Made by a program: the position numbers and the translations under genes
Assembly: GCA_005893265.1 (NCBI GenBank)
Contig: VBOX01000014.1
Span: 1 to 34,112, forward strand
DNA length: 34,112 bases
Source of the DNA: Candidatus Eiseniibacteriota bacterium
GTDB lineage: Bacteria; Eisenbacteria; RBG-16-71-46; SZUA-252
Direction: 5' to 3'
Shown here: piece after piece, positions 1 through 8,731 of the stretch
Position numbering within the stretch: the first letter of the stretch is position 1
Layout of the letters: the number at the start of each line of letters is the position of its first letter
The notes under the pieces: generated by a model
Told to the model about the DNA's origin: nothing
Databases searched by the model: none
The model's input: the letters and a program-made list of their open reading frames with translations, nothing else

Positions 1-1
1 T

Positions 2-187
2 GAGCTCCATACGAGGCTCCTCCGGCCGCTCCGGGCGGGGAAGTCTTACCGATTCGAGAGCCGCGTGGTCGAGGATAAGGGGCGCCTGATCACGGCCGAG
101 GCGGAGGCGTTCGATGCCGAGACCGGTGAGAAGGTGGCTTCCGGTAGCGCGAAATGCGCTCGGGTTCGCGAGGAATTCGGGACTTGA
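2..187 (+). CDS. PaaI-like hotdog-fold thioesterase, 3' end only
   Basis: Only the last 61 codons are inside the window; the gene begins upstream. The visible part has the C-terminal half of the 4HBT/PaaI hotdog fold: a strand containing Leu-His-Thr-Arg with a Pro-Leu-Arg-Ala-Gly turn, a Tyr-Arg-Phe-Glu-Ser strand, and the long strand Thr-Ala-Glu-Ala-Glu-Ala-Phe-Asp followed by a Gly-Glu-Lys-Val-Ala-Ser hairpin. Such enzymes hydrolyse acyl-CoA thioesters in the cytoplasm. The catalytic residues lie in the missing N-terminal half, so substrate and activity cannot be judged. It converges on the methyltransferase gene with a 4-base gap and no visible terminator between them. Confidence 0.6.
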   Translation, partial: ELHTRLLRPLRAGKSYRFESRVVEDKGRLITAEAEAFDAETGEKVASGSAKCARVREEFGT

Positions 188-191
188 GCCG

Positions 192-836
192 TCAGAGCCC
201 GGACGCGGGCCCAAGGGCCTTCCGGGCAATGACCGCGATGTTGTTCGCGTAGTCGCATCCCAGGACGCGTCGCTTCACGTACGCGGTGATGGCCATCCGC
301 GTCGAGACGATCGGCCCTGGATTCGGATCGCGCAGGACAACCCGGTAGGCGGTGGTATCGAGCCCCTCGCAGGTCAAGAACGCCCACAAGTCCCCCGGGT
401 TATAGGTCTGGACGTGCGTCATGTCCCAGGATCGCGGGTCAGGGATGTAGCCGGCGTTCGGGGTCTGCAGCACGAGCACGCCGCCTCCCTGGAGCAGGGA
501 AATCATCTTGCGGATCAGCGTGAGCCCCTCCCGCAGGGCGAGGTGCTCGATCACGTCCAGGCACAGGATCGCGCCGTAGGGGCGCCGGATCTCATCCAGA
601 TCCCGGTAGGTGTAGGCGCCCTCGGTTCCCACATCCTGGGTGTGGTATTCGCCCGCGTACCCGGCGCGCTTGAGCTTGCCCATGATCCTCAGATCGCCCG
701 CCCCCACGTCCAGCACGCTGGGGGAGGTCCGGATTGCGTCGAAATAGATCTGCTCGATCTCGCACAAATGATCGGTTTCCCACCAGCGACGCACCGGGAA
801 TCGCGGGGCTCCCTGCCGGAGTAGCTTCTTCCGCAT
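192..836 (-). CDS. Class I SAM-dependent methyltransferase
   Basis: The 214-residue protein has a Rossmann methyltransferase core. Motif I is Val-Leu-Asp-Val-Gly-Ala-Gly-Asp at about residues 41-48, and the post-II/motif IV segment reads [10 protein letters not shown], as in Methyltransf_11/23 proteins. A [11 protein letters not shown] strand follows, typical of this superfamily. The acceptor substrate is not identifiable. The ATG at 836 is the only usual start in the frame, which is open back to the etfA stop codon 33 bases upstream. The gene is therefore probably the last cistron of the etfBA operon, although no link between electron transfer flavoprotein and this methyltransferase can be inferred from sequence. 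No clear Shine-Dalgarno sequence was seen. Confidence 0.75.
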   Translation of the reverse strand: MRKKLLRQGAPRFPVRRWWETDHLCEIEQIYFDAIRTSPSVLDVGAGDLRIMGKLKRAGYAGEYHTQDVGTEGAYTYRDLDEIRRPYGAILCLDVIEHLALREGLTLIRKMISLLQGGGVLVLQTPNAGYIPDPRSWDMTHVQTYNPGDLWAFLTCEGLDTTAYRVVLRDPNPGPIVSTRMAITAYVKRRVLGCDYANNIAVIARKALGPASGL

Positions 837-869
837 CCAGTAGGTTTCGTAAGCCGGGTCCGTCGGCCA

Positions 870-1853
870 TTACTCCTTGAGGGCTCTTTCGAACTCCTCG
901 GTGAGGAGAGGCACGACCTGGTAGAGGTCGCCGACGATGCCGTAGCTCGCGATCTTGAAAATAGGGGCGTCTTTGTCCTTGTTGATCGCGACGATGGTCC
1001 GGGAGGAGGACATGCCGGCCAGATGCTGGATCGCGCCTGAGATCCCGACCGCGAAATACACCGTCGGATTGACCACCTTGCCGGTTTGACCCACCTGATG
1101 GCTGTGGTCGATCCACCCCGCGTCGACCGCGGCCCGCGATGCTCCCAAGGTCGCGCCCAGAACCTTGCACAGCTTGCGGAGAAGCTCGAAGTTCTCGGGG
1201 CCCTGCATCGCGCGCCCGCCGCTCACGATGATGTTCGCCTCCGTGAGATCGAGCATCTCTCCCTCGGACCGCTCGAAGCCGGCGACCCGGGCGCGTGCCT
1301 TCACGGGTCCGATCGGAACCTTCTCCACCTGGGCCTTGCGGGACGAATCGGGCTCCAAGGGCGTGAACGTGTTGGGTCGGATGGTCGCGATCCGGGGCCG
1401 CGCGGCGTTCCAAGCGACCCGACCGAACGCCTTGCCGGCGTAGATGGGCCGGCGGGCGACGAGGTCTCCGTTCTGGAGCGTGAATTCGGTGCAATCCGAC
1501 GCGAGCCCAACGCGAAGCCGCGCGGCAACCCGGGGCGCCAGATCCTTGCCCTGGGACGTGGCCCCCATGAAGAGCGTGTCCGGTTTCGCGCGTTCCAACG
1601 CGGCCTTGGCTCCCTCCGCGTGGGCTTCGGCGGCGTATCCCGCGAGTGCCTCTCCCTCCACGTGATAGATCCGGTCGGCGCCCTGGTGCGCGAGTCGTTC
1701 GGCTTCCTCCGGCGCCATGGGTCCGAGGGCGATGAGACCGACGCTTCCGCTCCCGGAAAGGGCCGCAAGCCGCCGCGCTTCGGCCAGCATTTCGAGCGTG
1801 ATCTTCCGCGCGGCGCCGTCTTTCAATTCCGCGAGAACGGCGAACATGGGCAT
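870..1853 (-). CDS. etfA: Electron transfer flavoprotein, alpha subunit
   Basis: This 327-residue protein is EtfA, the FAD-carrying subunit of the EtfAB heterodimer that passes electrons from acyl-CoA and related dehydrogenases to ETF-quinone oxidoreductase. The N-terminal ETF domain occupies about residues 1-190. The C-terminal FAD domain holds the family signature: Ser-Arg-Ala-Ala-Val-Asp-Ala-Gly-Trp, then Gln-Val-Gly-Gln-Thr-Gly-Lys, then Gly-Ile-Ser-Gly-Ala-Ile-Gln-His and Ile-Asn-Lys-Asp. Length is normal for the family. The start ATG overlaps the etfB stop as TGATG, so translation is probably coupled. No partner dehydrogenase lies in the window. Confidence 0.95.
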   Translation of the reverse strand: MPMFAVLAELKDGAARKITLEMLAEARRLAALSGSGSVGLIALGPMAPEEAERLAHQGADRIYHVEGEALAGYAAEAHAEGAKAALERAKPDTLFMGATSQGKDLAPRVAARLRVGLASDCTEFTLQNGDLVARRPIYAGKAFGRVAWNAARPRIATIRPNTFTPLEPDSSRKAQVEKVPIGPVKARARVAGFERSEGEMLDLTEANIIVSGGRAMQGPENFELLRKLCKVLGATLGASRAAVDAGWIDHSHQVGQTGKVVNPTVYFAVGISGAIQHLAGMSSSRTIVAINKDKDAPIFKIASYGIVGDLYQVVPLLTEEFERALKE

Positions 1854-2641
1854 CAGATGACCTTCGCCTCCTCGTGCAGGATGCGGACCAGCTCTCGCGC
1901 GGTCTCCTTGGGTTCTCCCTCCAGGATCCTGCCGGCCGGTCGAGGAGGCGGGAGCGAGAAATCGACGAAGCGGATGGCCGCGGCGCCCTCTCCGACCGAC
2001 GCGGGATCAACGCCCAGGTCCGCCAGGGTCCACTCGGGGATCACCTTCTTCTTCACCGCCATGATTCCTTTGAGCGAAGCGTAGCGGGGCTCGTTCAGTC
2101 CCTTTTGCGCGGTGATCACGGCGGGGAGCTCGAACTCCACGGTCTCCGCGCCGCCTTCCACCTCCCGTTTGGCGACGCCCCGCTTCGCGGGGGGATCAAG
2201 CTCGAGGCCGACGACCACCGAAACGTGGGGTAGATCCAGGAACTCCGCGAGGATGATCCCGGTCTGCGACCAGTCGTTGTCGACCCCTTGCTTCCCCGTG
2301 AAGACGAGGTCGAAGCCAAGCTTTCGCGCCGCGGCCGCGAGGACGGTGGCGACCGCGAGCGGGTCCCAGAGCGCCACGCCGTCCCCCTTCAAGTGCACCC
2401 CTTCGTCCGCGCCGAGGGAGAGCGCGTACTTGATCGCTTCCTTCACGCGGTCGGGCCCGAGGCTCACGACGGTGACTTTCCCCTGGCCGAGGCGCTCTCG
2501 GATCCGCAGCGCCTCCTCGATCGCGAATTCGTCATAGGGGTTCGCGACCCATTTCACGTTGGTCGTGTCCACCGCGCCGTCCTTGAGCTGGATCCGCGTC
2601 TCGGTGTCCGGGACCTGTTTGACGAAAACGAGAATGTTCAT
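1853..2641 (-). CDS. etfB: Electron transfer flavoprotein, beta subunit
   Basis: The 262-residue protein begins Met-Asn-Ile-Leu-Val-Phe-Val-Lys-Gln-Val-Pro-Asp, the standard EtfB start. It contains the conserved Asn-Pro-Tyr-Asp-Glu-Phe-Ala-Ile-Glu-Glu-Ala segment, the Asp-Leu-Val-Phe-Thr-Gly-Lys-Gln loop and the beta signature around Leu-Pro-Ala-Val-Ile-Thr-Ala-Gln-Lys-Gly-Leu-Asn-Glu-Pro-Arg-Tyr. EtfB binds AMP structurally and contacts partner dehydrogenases. The ATG at 2641 has a GAGGGAG Shine-Dalgarno-like sequence about 11 bases upstream. The frame stays open far upstream, antisense to the fusion gene at 2726, but that extension has no homology and is rejected. First gene of a probable etfB-etfA-methyltransferase operon. 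Confidence 0.95.
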   Translation of the reverse strand: MNILVFVKQVPDTETRIQLKDGAVDTTNVKWVANPYDEFAIEEALRIRERLGQGKVTVVSLGPDRVKEAIKYALSLGADEGVHLKGDGVALWDPLAVATVLAAAARKLGFDLVFTGKQGVDNDWSQTGIILAEFLDLPHVSVVVGLELDPPAKRGVAKREVEGGAETVEFELPAVITAQKGLNEPRYASLKGIMAVKKKVIPEWTLADLGVDPASVGEGAAAIRFVDFSLPPPRPAGRILEGEPKETARELVRILHEEAKVI

Positions 2642-2682
2642 GAAGTCGCGCGCTCCCTCATTTCGTCCACGGCAAGCCGCGC

Positions 2683-2688
2683 AGTATA
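2683..2688 (-). promoter_or_regulatory. Candidate -10 element for etfB
   Basis: On the minus strand this reads TATACT, five of six matches to the sigma70 -10 consensus, 42 bases before the etfB start in the 84-base gap between divergent genes. The matching -35 position (TTCCAT, 17-base spacing) is poor, so this is only a candidate. Confidence 0.3.
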
Positions 2689-2725
2689 GTACGATGTCAC
2701 AAGCGATGGAAGCATCCCTTCCCCT

Positions 2726-4648
2726 ATGGAGTTGCCGAGTTTGAAGAATCCATTCCTCAAGCGTCTCGAGGCGGGCGTCGTTCTGGCGGACGGCGCGATG
2801 GGCACCCTCCTCTACGAGCGCGGCATTCCGTTCGACCGATCCTTTGATCTGCTGAACCTCCAGGAGCCCGCGCTCGTCCAATCCATCCATCGCGACTATA
2901 TCCGCGCGGGAGCCGAGCTGATCGAGACGAACACGTTCGGCGCGAGCCGGATCCGCCTGGCGACACATGGATCGGGAGACGACGCCCGCCGCGTGAACCG
3001 GGCGGGGGCACAGCTCGCGCGGAACGCACGCGAGGAGATCGGGGAAGTGGTTTTCGTTGCCGGCGCCATCGGCCCCCTGGGAAAACCGGTCGCACCGCTC
3101 GGCACGATCCCGAAGGAAGAGGCGCTCGCGGCCTACATCGAGCAGGTCGAGGGGCTCGTCGAGGGAGGGGTCGATCTCCTCATCATCGAGACGCAGACCG
3201 ACCTCGAGGAGATGAAGCTCGCGATTCAAGCGGTGCGCCGGGTGACCGACCTTCCGCTCGTCGCCGAGATGACGTTTACCGAGGATGGTCGCACGCTCTA
3301 CGGCGCGTACCCGGAAGACGTGGTGCGTGTCACGCAGAGCCTCGGGGTCAACGTGCTTGGCGCGAACTGCAGCGTCGGGCCGCAGAGGCTCCTCGAGATC
3401 GTGCAGCGTCTCACACGCCGCACCGAGCTTCCCATCTCGGTCATGCCGAACGCGGGGCTCCCGCAATTCGCGAACGGCCGGTTTCTCTACCTCGCCTCGC
3501 CCGACTATTTCGCGGATTACGCGATCCGGCTCAAGGCCGCGGGTGCGCGCCTTATCGGAGGCTGCTGCGGAACGACGCCGGCCCACATCCGCCGCATGCG
3601 CGAGGCGCTCGCGCGTCCGGGTACCGGTGCCGCGGAGGCCGCCGCCCTGGACGGCGCGTCGGCACCGCCGCCCGTGCCGCCGGCCCCGCAGATCGTCGTC
3701 GAGGAGCCGGCGGCAGGCGACCCCGCTTCCCGCTCTCTTCTCGCGCGGAAGCTTGCCAACCACGAGTTCGTCGTGAGCGTGGAGGTGGACCCGCCGCGCG
3801 GCGCGCGTCCCAAGAAGATGATCGAGGGGGCCCAGTTTCTCAAAAGCTCCGGGGTCGACGTCATCAACGTGGCGGACAGCCCGATGGCCCGCGTCCGCAT
3901 GTCCTCGCTCGCGCTCGCGTCGATGATCTATCAACAGGTCGGCGTAGAGACGATACTTCACTTCACGTGCCGCGATCGGAATCTCATGGGCATCCAGTCG
4001 GATCTCATGGGGGCGCACGCGCTCGGCATCCGGAACATCCTCGCCTTGACCGGCGATCCGCCGCGGGCCGGCGACTACCCCAACGCCACGGCGGTCTTCG
4101 ACGTGGACTCGGTCGGACTGATCCGAATCTTGCGCCAGCTCAACGCGGGAACCGATCTCGCGGGGAACTCGATTGGCGAGCCCACCCGCTTTCTCATTGG
4201 GTGCGCGGTGAACCCGGCCTCGGAGGATATCGAGGCCGAGCTCAAGCGCTTTCAGCAGAAAATGGACGCGGGCGCCGAATTCACGATGACTCAGCCGCTC
4301 TACGAGCTCGAGCCGCTGACCCGCTTTCTCGAGGCCTTCGGGAAAAAGCGTGTCCCGGTTCTCCTCGGGCTCTTGCCGCTCCAGAGTCACCGCCACGCCG
4401 AGTTTCTCCACAACGAGGTGCCGGGGATCAATATCCCGGAGCACGCGCGCGAGGCGATGCGGAACGCCGGGGAAAAGGGGATCGAGGTAGGGGTCGAGAT
4501 GTGCCGGGCCCTCCTCCTCAAGGCGAAGGACTTGGTCGAGGGGGCATACCTCATGCCCTCCTTCGGTCGCTATGAGGTCGTCGCCAGGGTCGCGGAGGTG
4601 GTCCGGACCGCCCCCAAAAGAGCGCCCAAGGCAGCTTCCCCTGCCTGA
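2726..4648 (+). CDS. Bifunctional homocysteine S-methyltransferase / 5,10-methylenetetrahydrofolate reductase
   Basis: The 640-residue protein joins two enzymes of the methyl cycle. Residues about 10-295 are a homocysteine S-methyltransferase barrel: Ala-Asp-Gly-Ala-Met-Gly-Thr near the N terminus and the zinc cysteines Cys215 (Gly-Ala-Asn-Cys-Ser-Val-Gly-Pro) and Cys280-Cys281 (Gly-Gly-Cys-Cys-Gly-Thr). A Pro/Ala-rich linker covers about 296-340. Residues about 345-625 are a MetF-like FAD barrel, with Glu353 in Ser-Val-Glu-Val-Asp-Pro-Pro and the Ala-Leu-Thr-Gly-Asp-Pro-Pro loop. It resembles the YitJ-type fusion of Bacillus. It would reduce methylene-THF and methylate homocysteine to methionine, though the methyl donor used here is unproven. 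There are no cobalamin-binding or reactivation domains. The ATG at 2726 has only a weak upstream ribosome site. Confidence 0.9.
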   Translation: MELPSLKNPFLKRLEAGVVLADGAMGTLLYERGIPFDRSFDLLNLQEPALVQSIHRDYIRAGAELIETNTFGASRIRLATHGSGDDARRVNRAGAQLARNAREEIGEVVFVAGAIGPLGKPVAPLGTIPKEEALAAYIEQVEGLVEGGVDLLIIETQTDLEEMKLAIQAVRRVTDLPLVAEMTFTEDGRTLYGAYPEDVVRVTQSLGVNVLGANCSVGPQRLLEIVQRLTRRTELPISVMPNAGLPQFANGRFLYLASPDYFADYAIRLKAAGARLIGGCCGTTPAHIRRMREALARPGTGAAEAAALDGASAPPPVPPAPQIVVEEPAAGDPASRSLLARKLANHEFVVSVEVDPPRGARPKKMIEGAQFLKSSGVDVINVADSPMARVRMSSLALASMIYQQVGVETILHFTCRDRNLMGIQSDLMGAHALGIRNILALTGDPPRAGDYPNATAVFDVDSVGLIRILRQLNAGTDLAGNSIGEPTRFLIGCAVNPASEDIEAELKRFQQKMDAGAEFTMTQPLYELEPLTRFLEAFGKKRVPVLLGLLPLQSHRHAEFLHNEVPGINIPEHAREAMRNAGEKGIEVGVEMCRALLLKAKDLVEGAYLMPSFGRYEVVARVAEVVRTAPKRAPKAASPA

Positions 4649-4661
4649 ACGGGCAATGTTC

Positions 4662-4690
4662 TTGAACCACAACCACTTCGCTGTTAGACT
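4662..4690 (+). promoter_or_regulatory. Sigma70-type promoter for tRNA-Leu and the tig-clp operon
   Basis: TTGAAC (4662-4667) and TAGACT (4685-4690) are separated by exactly 17 bases. Each matches the sigma70 consensus at four of six positions. Transcription would start about 4697, just before the tRNA at 4703. Confidence 0.6.
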
Positions 4691-4702
4691 CGGGTTGCCT
4701 TC

Positions 4703-4787
4703 GCGAGAGTGGCGGAATTGGCAGACGCGCGGGAGTTAGGATCCCGTGAGGCAACTCGTGGGGGTTCAACTCCCCCCTCTCGCACCA
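4703..4787 (+). tRNA. tRNA-Leu (anticodon UAG)
   Basis: An 85-base cloverleaf with encoded CCA. The acceptor stem is GCGAGAG (4703-4709) paired with CTCTCGC (4777-4783), followed by A and CCA. The D arm carries the GGCGGAATTGGCAGACGC pattern typical of tRNA-Leu. The anticodon stem CGGGA/TCCCG encloses the loop GTTAGGA, so the anticodon is TAG, which reads CUN leucine codons. An extended variable arm marks it as a class II tRNA, and the T loop is TTCAACT. The trigger factor start lies only 20 bases beyond the CCA, so the tRNA is probably cut out of the same transcript. Confidence 0.97.
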
Positions 4788-4807
4788 CCTTGAACGGGAG
4801 CCGCTAC

Positions 4808-6076
4808 TTGAAAGTAGACATACGTGACCACGGATCCCCTTGGCGAAAGCTCCTCGTGATCGAGGTGCCTTCGGAGGACCTCGAGCGTGCTTTCCAGGAC
4901 GTCGTCGAGGAGTTCCGCAGTCGCGTCCAGCTACCCGGCTTCCGGAAGGGGCACGTGCCCAGGAACGTGCTGGAGCTCCAGTTCGGTCACTCCATGGAGC
5001 ACGAGGTGCTCGAGAGGGTGGTAAAGCGCTCCTACGAGTCCGTGGTCCGGGAGCAGAAGCTCGAGCCAATCTCTTACCCGACCATCGAGAAGATCGACTT
5101 CTCGCGCGGAAAGCCGCTGACGTACGAAGCCCAAGTCGATATCCGGCCTAAGGTTACACCAAGGGATTATCTGGGCCTGGACGTTGAGGCCAAGGAGACG
5201 GAGGTTCCGGACCAAGACGTCGACCGGGCGCTCGATGAGCTGCGGCAGCGGACGGCGGAGTGGGCCCCCGTGGAGCGTGAGGCCGGGGAGGCGGACGCGG
5301 TCCTTGTGGATTACGTCCGGCTGAACGCCAAGGGGAAGCCAATCCGGAAAACCGAGCAAAAGGACGCGCTCGTCGAGCTGGGGGCCTCGGGGCTCCTTCC
5401 TGAGTTTCGGAAGAACCTGATCGGGACGAAAGCGGGTGACCACCGCGACTTCGAGGTGGCCTACCCGCCGGAATTCGGCAACGAGGAGCTGAGGGGCCGT
5501 ACGGCCGCCTTCTCCGTGGATATCCAGGGCGTCCGGGAGCGGCGCGTCCGGCCGCTCGACGACGAATTCGCCCGCGAGGTCGCCGGAATGCGCGACCTGG
5601 CGGAGCTTCGGGCGAGGGTCCGGCTGAACATGGAGGGGGAGGCGCGTCTCAGAGCCCAGCGCGAGCAGGAAGAGGCGCTGGTCGACCAAATCGTCGCCCG
5701 AAACCCGATGGAGCTGCCCGAATCCATGGTCCGCGAGTATCTGGAGGAGTTGGTTCAGCGTCTAAGGGGAGAAGGCAAGGAGTGGACCCCCGAGGAGGAG
5801 GACCGCTTCCGCAACGAATACCGGCCGATGGCCGAGCGGCGCATCAAGCGTGACCTGCTCTTGGACGCCATCGCCCGTGCCGAGTCGGTAACCGTTACGG
5901 ACGAGGAAATCGACGGAGCCCTGCGAGGGGCCGCGGAGGGGGAGGGCCCTCCGCCCGAGACCGAACGGCTTCTCCGGAGCGCCGAGCACCGCGAGCGGGC
6001 TCGCGCACATCTGACGGAACGGAAGGTCTTCGCGCTGCTCCGCGAGAAGGCCCGGCTTAAGATGGCGGTCGCGTAA
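4808..6076 (+). CDS. tig: Trigger factor (ribosome-associated chaperone and prolyl isomerase)
   Basis: The 422-residue protein has the three trigger factor parts in order. The N-terminal ribosome-binding domain has the signature Gly-Phe-Arg-Lys-Gly-His-Val-Pro at about residue 50 (Gly-Phe-Arg-x-Gly-x-x-Pro). An FKBP-type peptidyl-prolyl isomerase domain lies at about 155-245, and a long helical C-terminal chaperone domain at about 250-420. It binds nascent chains at the ribosome exit. I chose the TTG at 4808 because CGGGAG lies 7 bases upstream and the homology begins there. An in-frame TTG at 4790 and the open frame into the tRNA are not used. First protein gene of tig-clpP-clpX-lon. Confidence 0.93.
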   Translation: MKVDIRDHGSPWRKLLVIEVPSEDLERAFQDVVEEFRSRVQLPGFRKGHVPRNVLELQFGHSMEHEVLERVVKRSYESVVREQKLEPISYPTIEKIDFSRGKPLTYEAQVDIRPKVTPRDYLGLDVEAKETEVPDQDVDRALDELRQRTAEWAPVEREAGEADAVLVDYVRLNAKGKPIRKTEQKDALVELGASGLLPEFRKNLIGTKAGDHRDFEVAYPPEFGNEELRGRTAAFSVDIQGVRERRVRPLDDEFAREVAGMRDLAELRARVRLNMEGEARLRAQREQEEALVDQIVARNPMELPESMVREYLEELVQRLRGEGKEWTPEEEDRFRNEYRPMAERRIKRDLLLDAIARAESVTVTDEEIDGALRGAAEGEGPPPETERLLRSAEHRERARAHLTERKVFALLREKARLKMAVA

Positions 6077-6107
6077 CCCGATATACAGGCAAGGAGGAAA
6101 CGAGCAC

Positions 6108-6731
6108 ATGTCGCTGGTACCGATGGTGGTCGAGCAGAGCGGGCGCGGGGAAAGGGCCTACGACATCTATTCCCGGCTGCTCAAAGATAGGATCGTCTTC
6201 ATCGGCCAGCCGATCGACGACGTCATCGCGAACCTCGTCATCGCGCAGCTCCTGTTCCTCGAAGCGGAAGATCCCGATCGGGACATCAACCTCTACATCA
6301 ATTCCCCGGGCGGCATCGTCTCGGCCGGTCTGGCCATCTACGACACCATGCAGTTCATCCGGCCCGACGTCGCGACGATCTGCATGGGCCAGGCCGCGAG
6401 CATGGCGGCGCTTCTCCTGGCCGCGGGGGCGAACGGCAAGCGCTCGGCGCTCCCGCATTCACGGGTCATGATCCACCAGCCTCTCGGCGGGAGCCAGGGG
6501 CAGGCGACCGACATCGAGATCTACACGCGCGAGATCCTCGCGCTGCGCTCCGCGCTGAACGATATCCTCGTCAAGCACACGGGGCAGCCGCTCGCGAAGA
6601 TCGAGAACGATACAGACAGGAACTTCTTCATGTCGGCCGAGGAAGCGAAGGGGTATCACATCGTGGACAAGGTCATCCACAAACTCGAACCCAACAAGGA
6701 GAGAAAGCCCGAACCGGCACCGGTCGGCTAA
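6108..6731 (+). CDS. clpP: ATP-dependent Clp protease proteolytic subunit, catalytic Asp replaced by Asn
   Basis: The 207-residue protein is ClpP, the barrel peptidase that degrades substrates unfolded by ClpX. Ser98 lies in Gly-Gln-Ala-Ala-Ser-Met-Ala and His123 in Val-Met-Ile-His-Gln-Pro. The third triad position (Asp171 in mature Escherichia coli ClpP) aligns with Asn172 here, in Asp-Thr-Asp-Arg-Asn-Phe-Phe-Met, codon AAC at 6621-6623. Asn at this position is known from Listeria ClpP1, so activity may be reduced or conditional rather than lost. A perfect AAGGAGG at 6091-6097 decides the ATG at 6108. The gene lies 31 bases after tig and 14 bases before clpX. Confidence 0.95.
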   Translation: MSLVPMVVEQSGRGERAYDIYSRLLKDRIVFIGQPIDDVIANLVIAQLLFLEAEDPDRDINLYINSPGGIVSAGLAIYDTMQFIRPDVATICMGQAASMAALLLAAGANGKRSALPHSRVMIHQPLGGSQGQATDIEIYTREILALRSALNDILVKHTGQPLAKIENDTDRNFFMSAEEAKGYHIVDKVIHKLEPNKERKPEPAPVG

Positions 6732-6745
6732 GGCACACCATCCGC

Positions 6746-7999
6746 ATGAAGAAACGGGTCAACTCGCCTCACCCCATCCGGTGCAGCTTCTGTGGGCGCG
6801 GCCAAGACGAGGTCTCGCGCCTCGTGTCGGGGCCCTCGGTCTACATATGCAGCGAGTGCGTCAAGCTTTGTAACGACATCCTCGAGGGTGAAACCGATCG
6901 CGGAGCGGGGGCGCCCAAGGGCGCTCTCCCGAAGCCGGCGGAGATCAAGAAGGTCCTCGACGACTACGTCATCGGTCAGGAGCGGGCCAAGAAGACGCTC
7001 AGCGTCGCGGTTTACAACCACTACAAGCGCATATATTCCGGCGGCGCGGTCGAGGACGTCGAGCTCGAAAAGTCGAACATCCTCCTGGTCGGCCCCACCG
7101 GAACCGGAAAGACCCTGCTCGCGCGCACGCTCGCGCGGACCCTCAAGGTTCCGTTCGCGATCGTGGACGCGACGTGTCTCACCGAGGCGGGCTACGTCGG
7201 CGAGGACGTGGAGAACATCCTCGTCCGGCTCCTCCAGGCGACCGATTTCAACGTGGTGAACGCGGAGCACGGCATCGTCTACGTGGACGAGCTGGACAAG
7301 ATCTCGCGCAAGTCGGAAAACCCATCGATCACCCGCGACGTTTCCGGCGAGGGCGTGCAGCAGGCGCTCCTCAAGATCCTCGAAGGCACGATCGCGAACG
7401 TTCCACCTCAGGGCGGACGGAAGCATCCGCAGCAGAAGTACATCGAGGTGAACACGAAGGACATCCTCTTCATCTGCGGGGGAGCGTTCGAGGGCCTGGA
7501 GAAGATCGTGGAGCGCCGCGTGAGTCAGAAATCCATGGGCTTCGGCGCGGATATCCGGAGCCGGAAGGACCGGAACATCGGCGAGCTTCTCGCGCTGGTG
7601 GAGCCGGAAGACCTGCTCCGTTACGGGTTGATTCCGGAATTGGTCGGGCGGCTTCCAGTCATCGGGGCGCTCGATTCCCTGAACAAGCAGTCGCTGGTCG
7701 AGATCTTGACCAAGCCCAAGAACGCGATCACGAAGCAGTACCAGAAGTTCTTCGAGATGGAGGGCGTCAAGCTGGAGTTCACCGAAGACGGTCTGGAAGC
7801 CGTCGCCGACCTCGCGCTGAAGCGGGGCACCGGCGCGCGCGGATTGCGGGCCGTGCTCGAGGAAGCGATGATGGACCTCATGTACGAGATCCCGTCGCGG
7901 CTCGAGGTCGTGGGCTGTACGATCACCCGCGATGTCGTCGGACGAAAGGCGGAGCCCATCCTCACCTTCCGCGGCGATCGTCGCCGCAAAGAGGCATAG
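6746..7999 (+). CDS. clpX: Clp protease ATP-binding subunit ClpX
   Basis: The 417-residue AAA+ unfoldase recognises tagged substrates and feeds them to ClpP. The N-terminal zinc-binding domain has Cys13, Cys16, Cys35 and Cys38. Walker A is Gly-Pro-Thr-Gly-Thr-Gly-Lys-Thr at 116-123. The Gly-Tyr-Val-Gly pore loop and the Walker B Ile-Val-Tyr-Val-Asp-Glu-Leu-Asp follow, and sensor 2 is Gly-Ala-Arg-Gly-Leu-Arg. The ClpP-docking loop is Met-Gly-Phe in place of the usual Ile-Gly-Phe, a conservative change. Only this copy of clpX and clpP is visible. Its start has no strong Shine-Dalgarno sequence, so translation may depend on coupling to clpP, which ends 14 bases upstream. Confidence 0.96.
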   Translation: MKKRVNSPHPIRCSFCGRGQDEVSRLVSGPSVYICSECVKLCNDILEGETDRGAGAPKGALPKPAEIKKVLDDYVIGQERAKKTLSVAVYNHYKRIYSGGAVEDVELEKSNILLVGPTGTGKTLLARTLARTLKVPFAIVDATCLTEAGYVGEDVENILVRLLQATDFNVVNAEHGIVYVDELDKISRKSENPSITRDVSGEGVQQALLKILEGTIANVPPQGGRKHPQQKYIEVNTKDILFICGGAFEGLEKIVERRVSQKSMGFGADIRSRKDRNIGELLALVEPEDLLRYGLIPELVGRLPVIGALDSLNKQSLVEILTKPKNAITKQYQKFFEMEGVKLEFTEDGLEAVADLALKRGTGARGLRAVLEEAMMDLMYEIPSRLEVVGCTITRDVVGRKAEPILTFRGDRRRKEA

Positions 8000-8030
8000 C
8001 CTGGGCAAGAGCGGAAAGAGGAAGAATAGA

Positions 8031-8605
8031 ATGATTCGACTCGAGCGCGACGGGGAGGTTTTCGAGATCCGGGACCGGATCCCGCTGCTCCCACTTCGCG
8101 ACGTCGTTATTTTCCCGTATATGACCATTCCGCTTCTCGTGGGGCGGATTCCGTCCGTGAACGCGATCGAGGCGGCCGTGCAGAAGGACCGCGTCCTGTT
8201 CGTCCTCGCGCAGCGCCGTCCCGACGTGCCCGATCCGGTCGCGAAGGATCTGTACCGCGTCGGCACGGTCGTGCGCGTCCTGCAGCTCTTCCGCCTCCCG
8301 GACGGCACGATGCGCGTCCTGGTCGAGGGGATCTGCCGCGCCCGCGCCAAGAAGTTCTTCAAGGGCTCGGAGTACATGTCCACCTCGGTCTCGATCATCG
8401 AAGACAAGGTGCGGCAGGACGCCCAGCTCGAGGCGATGACCCGGAATGTGCTCGCCTCGTTCAACGACTATGTCCACCTGAACCGTCGCGTCCCGGACGA
8501 AGTGCTCTCGACCGCGAACAACATCGGCAACCCGGTCCTTCTCTCGTACACGGTGGCGTCGCACCTGATCTTGAAGGTCGCGGTGAAGCAGGGAGTCCTA
8601 GCCAG
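8031..8605 (+). pseudogene. lon: Lon protease, N-terminal part, cut off by a frameshift
   Basis: From the ATG at 8031, with AGAGGAAG just upstream, the frame encodes a good Lon substrate-recognition domain: Leu-Pro-Leu-Arg-Asp-Val-Val-Ile-Phe-Pro near residue 20 and further family matches to His-Leu-Ile-Leu-Lys-Val-Ala-Val-Lys-Gln-Gly-Val-Leu at 8559-8600. Homology then stops. The frame stays open to 9176 but only as an out-of-register shadow of the downstream Lon sequence. Against Escherichia coli Lon, roughly 33-35 codons of the coiled linker are missing at about 8600, and the frame change needs a net loss of 3n+1 bases. This is either a real inactivating deletion or an assembly gap. Follows clpX by 31 bases. 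Confidence 0.8.
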
Positions 8606-8731
8606 GTCCACAAGAACCAGAAGGAGTTCTATCTCAACGAGCAGCTCAAGGCGATCCGCAAGGAGCTCGGCTACCAGAACGAGTTCTCAAACGAGATCGA
8701 CGAGCTGGTCCAGGCCGTCAAGAAGGCCAAG

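Noticed and set aside
592-2010. Long minus-strand frame overlapping etfA
   Set aside because: Arg/Gly/Pro-rich shadow frame of etfA and etfB; no domain or plausible start.
2642-4672. Minus-strand open frame continuing upstream of etfB, antisense to the methyltransferase/MetF fusion
   Set aside because: No family similarity, His/Arg/Asp-rich composition typical of the antisense of GC-rich codons, and EtfB homology begins at 2641.
4709-4807. Extension of trigger factor to an ATG inside tRNA-Leu
   Set aside because: It would translate the tRNA; the TTG at 4808 has a good ribosome site and marks the start of homology.
6728-8464. Minus-strand open frame of 578 codons opposite clpX and the 5' part of lon
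   Set aside because: It mirrors the codon periodicity of well-supported genes on the plus strand and has no recognisable domain.
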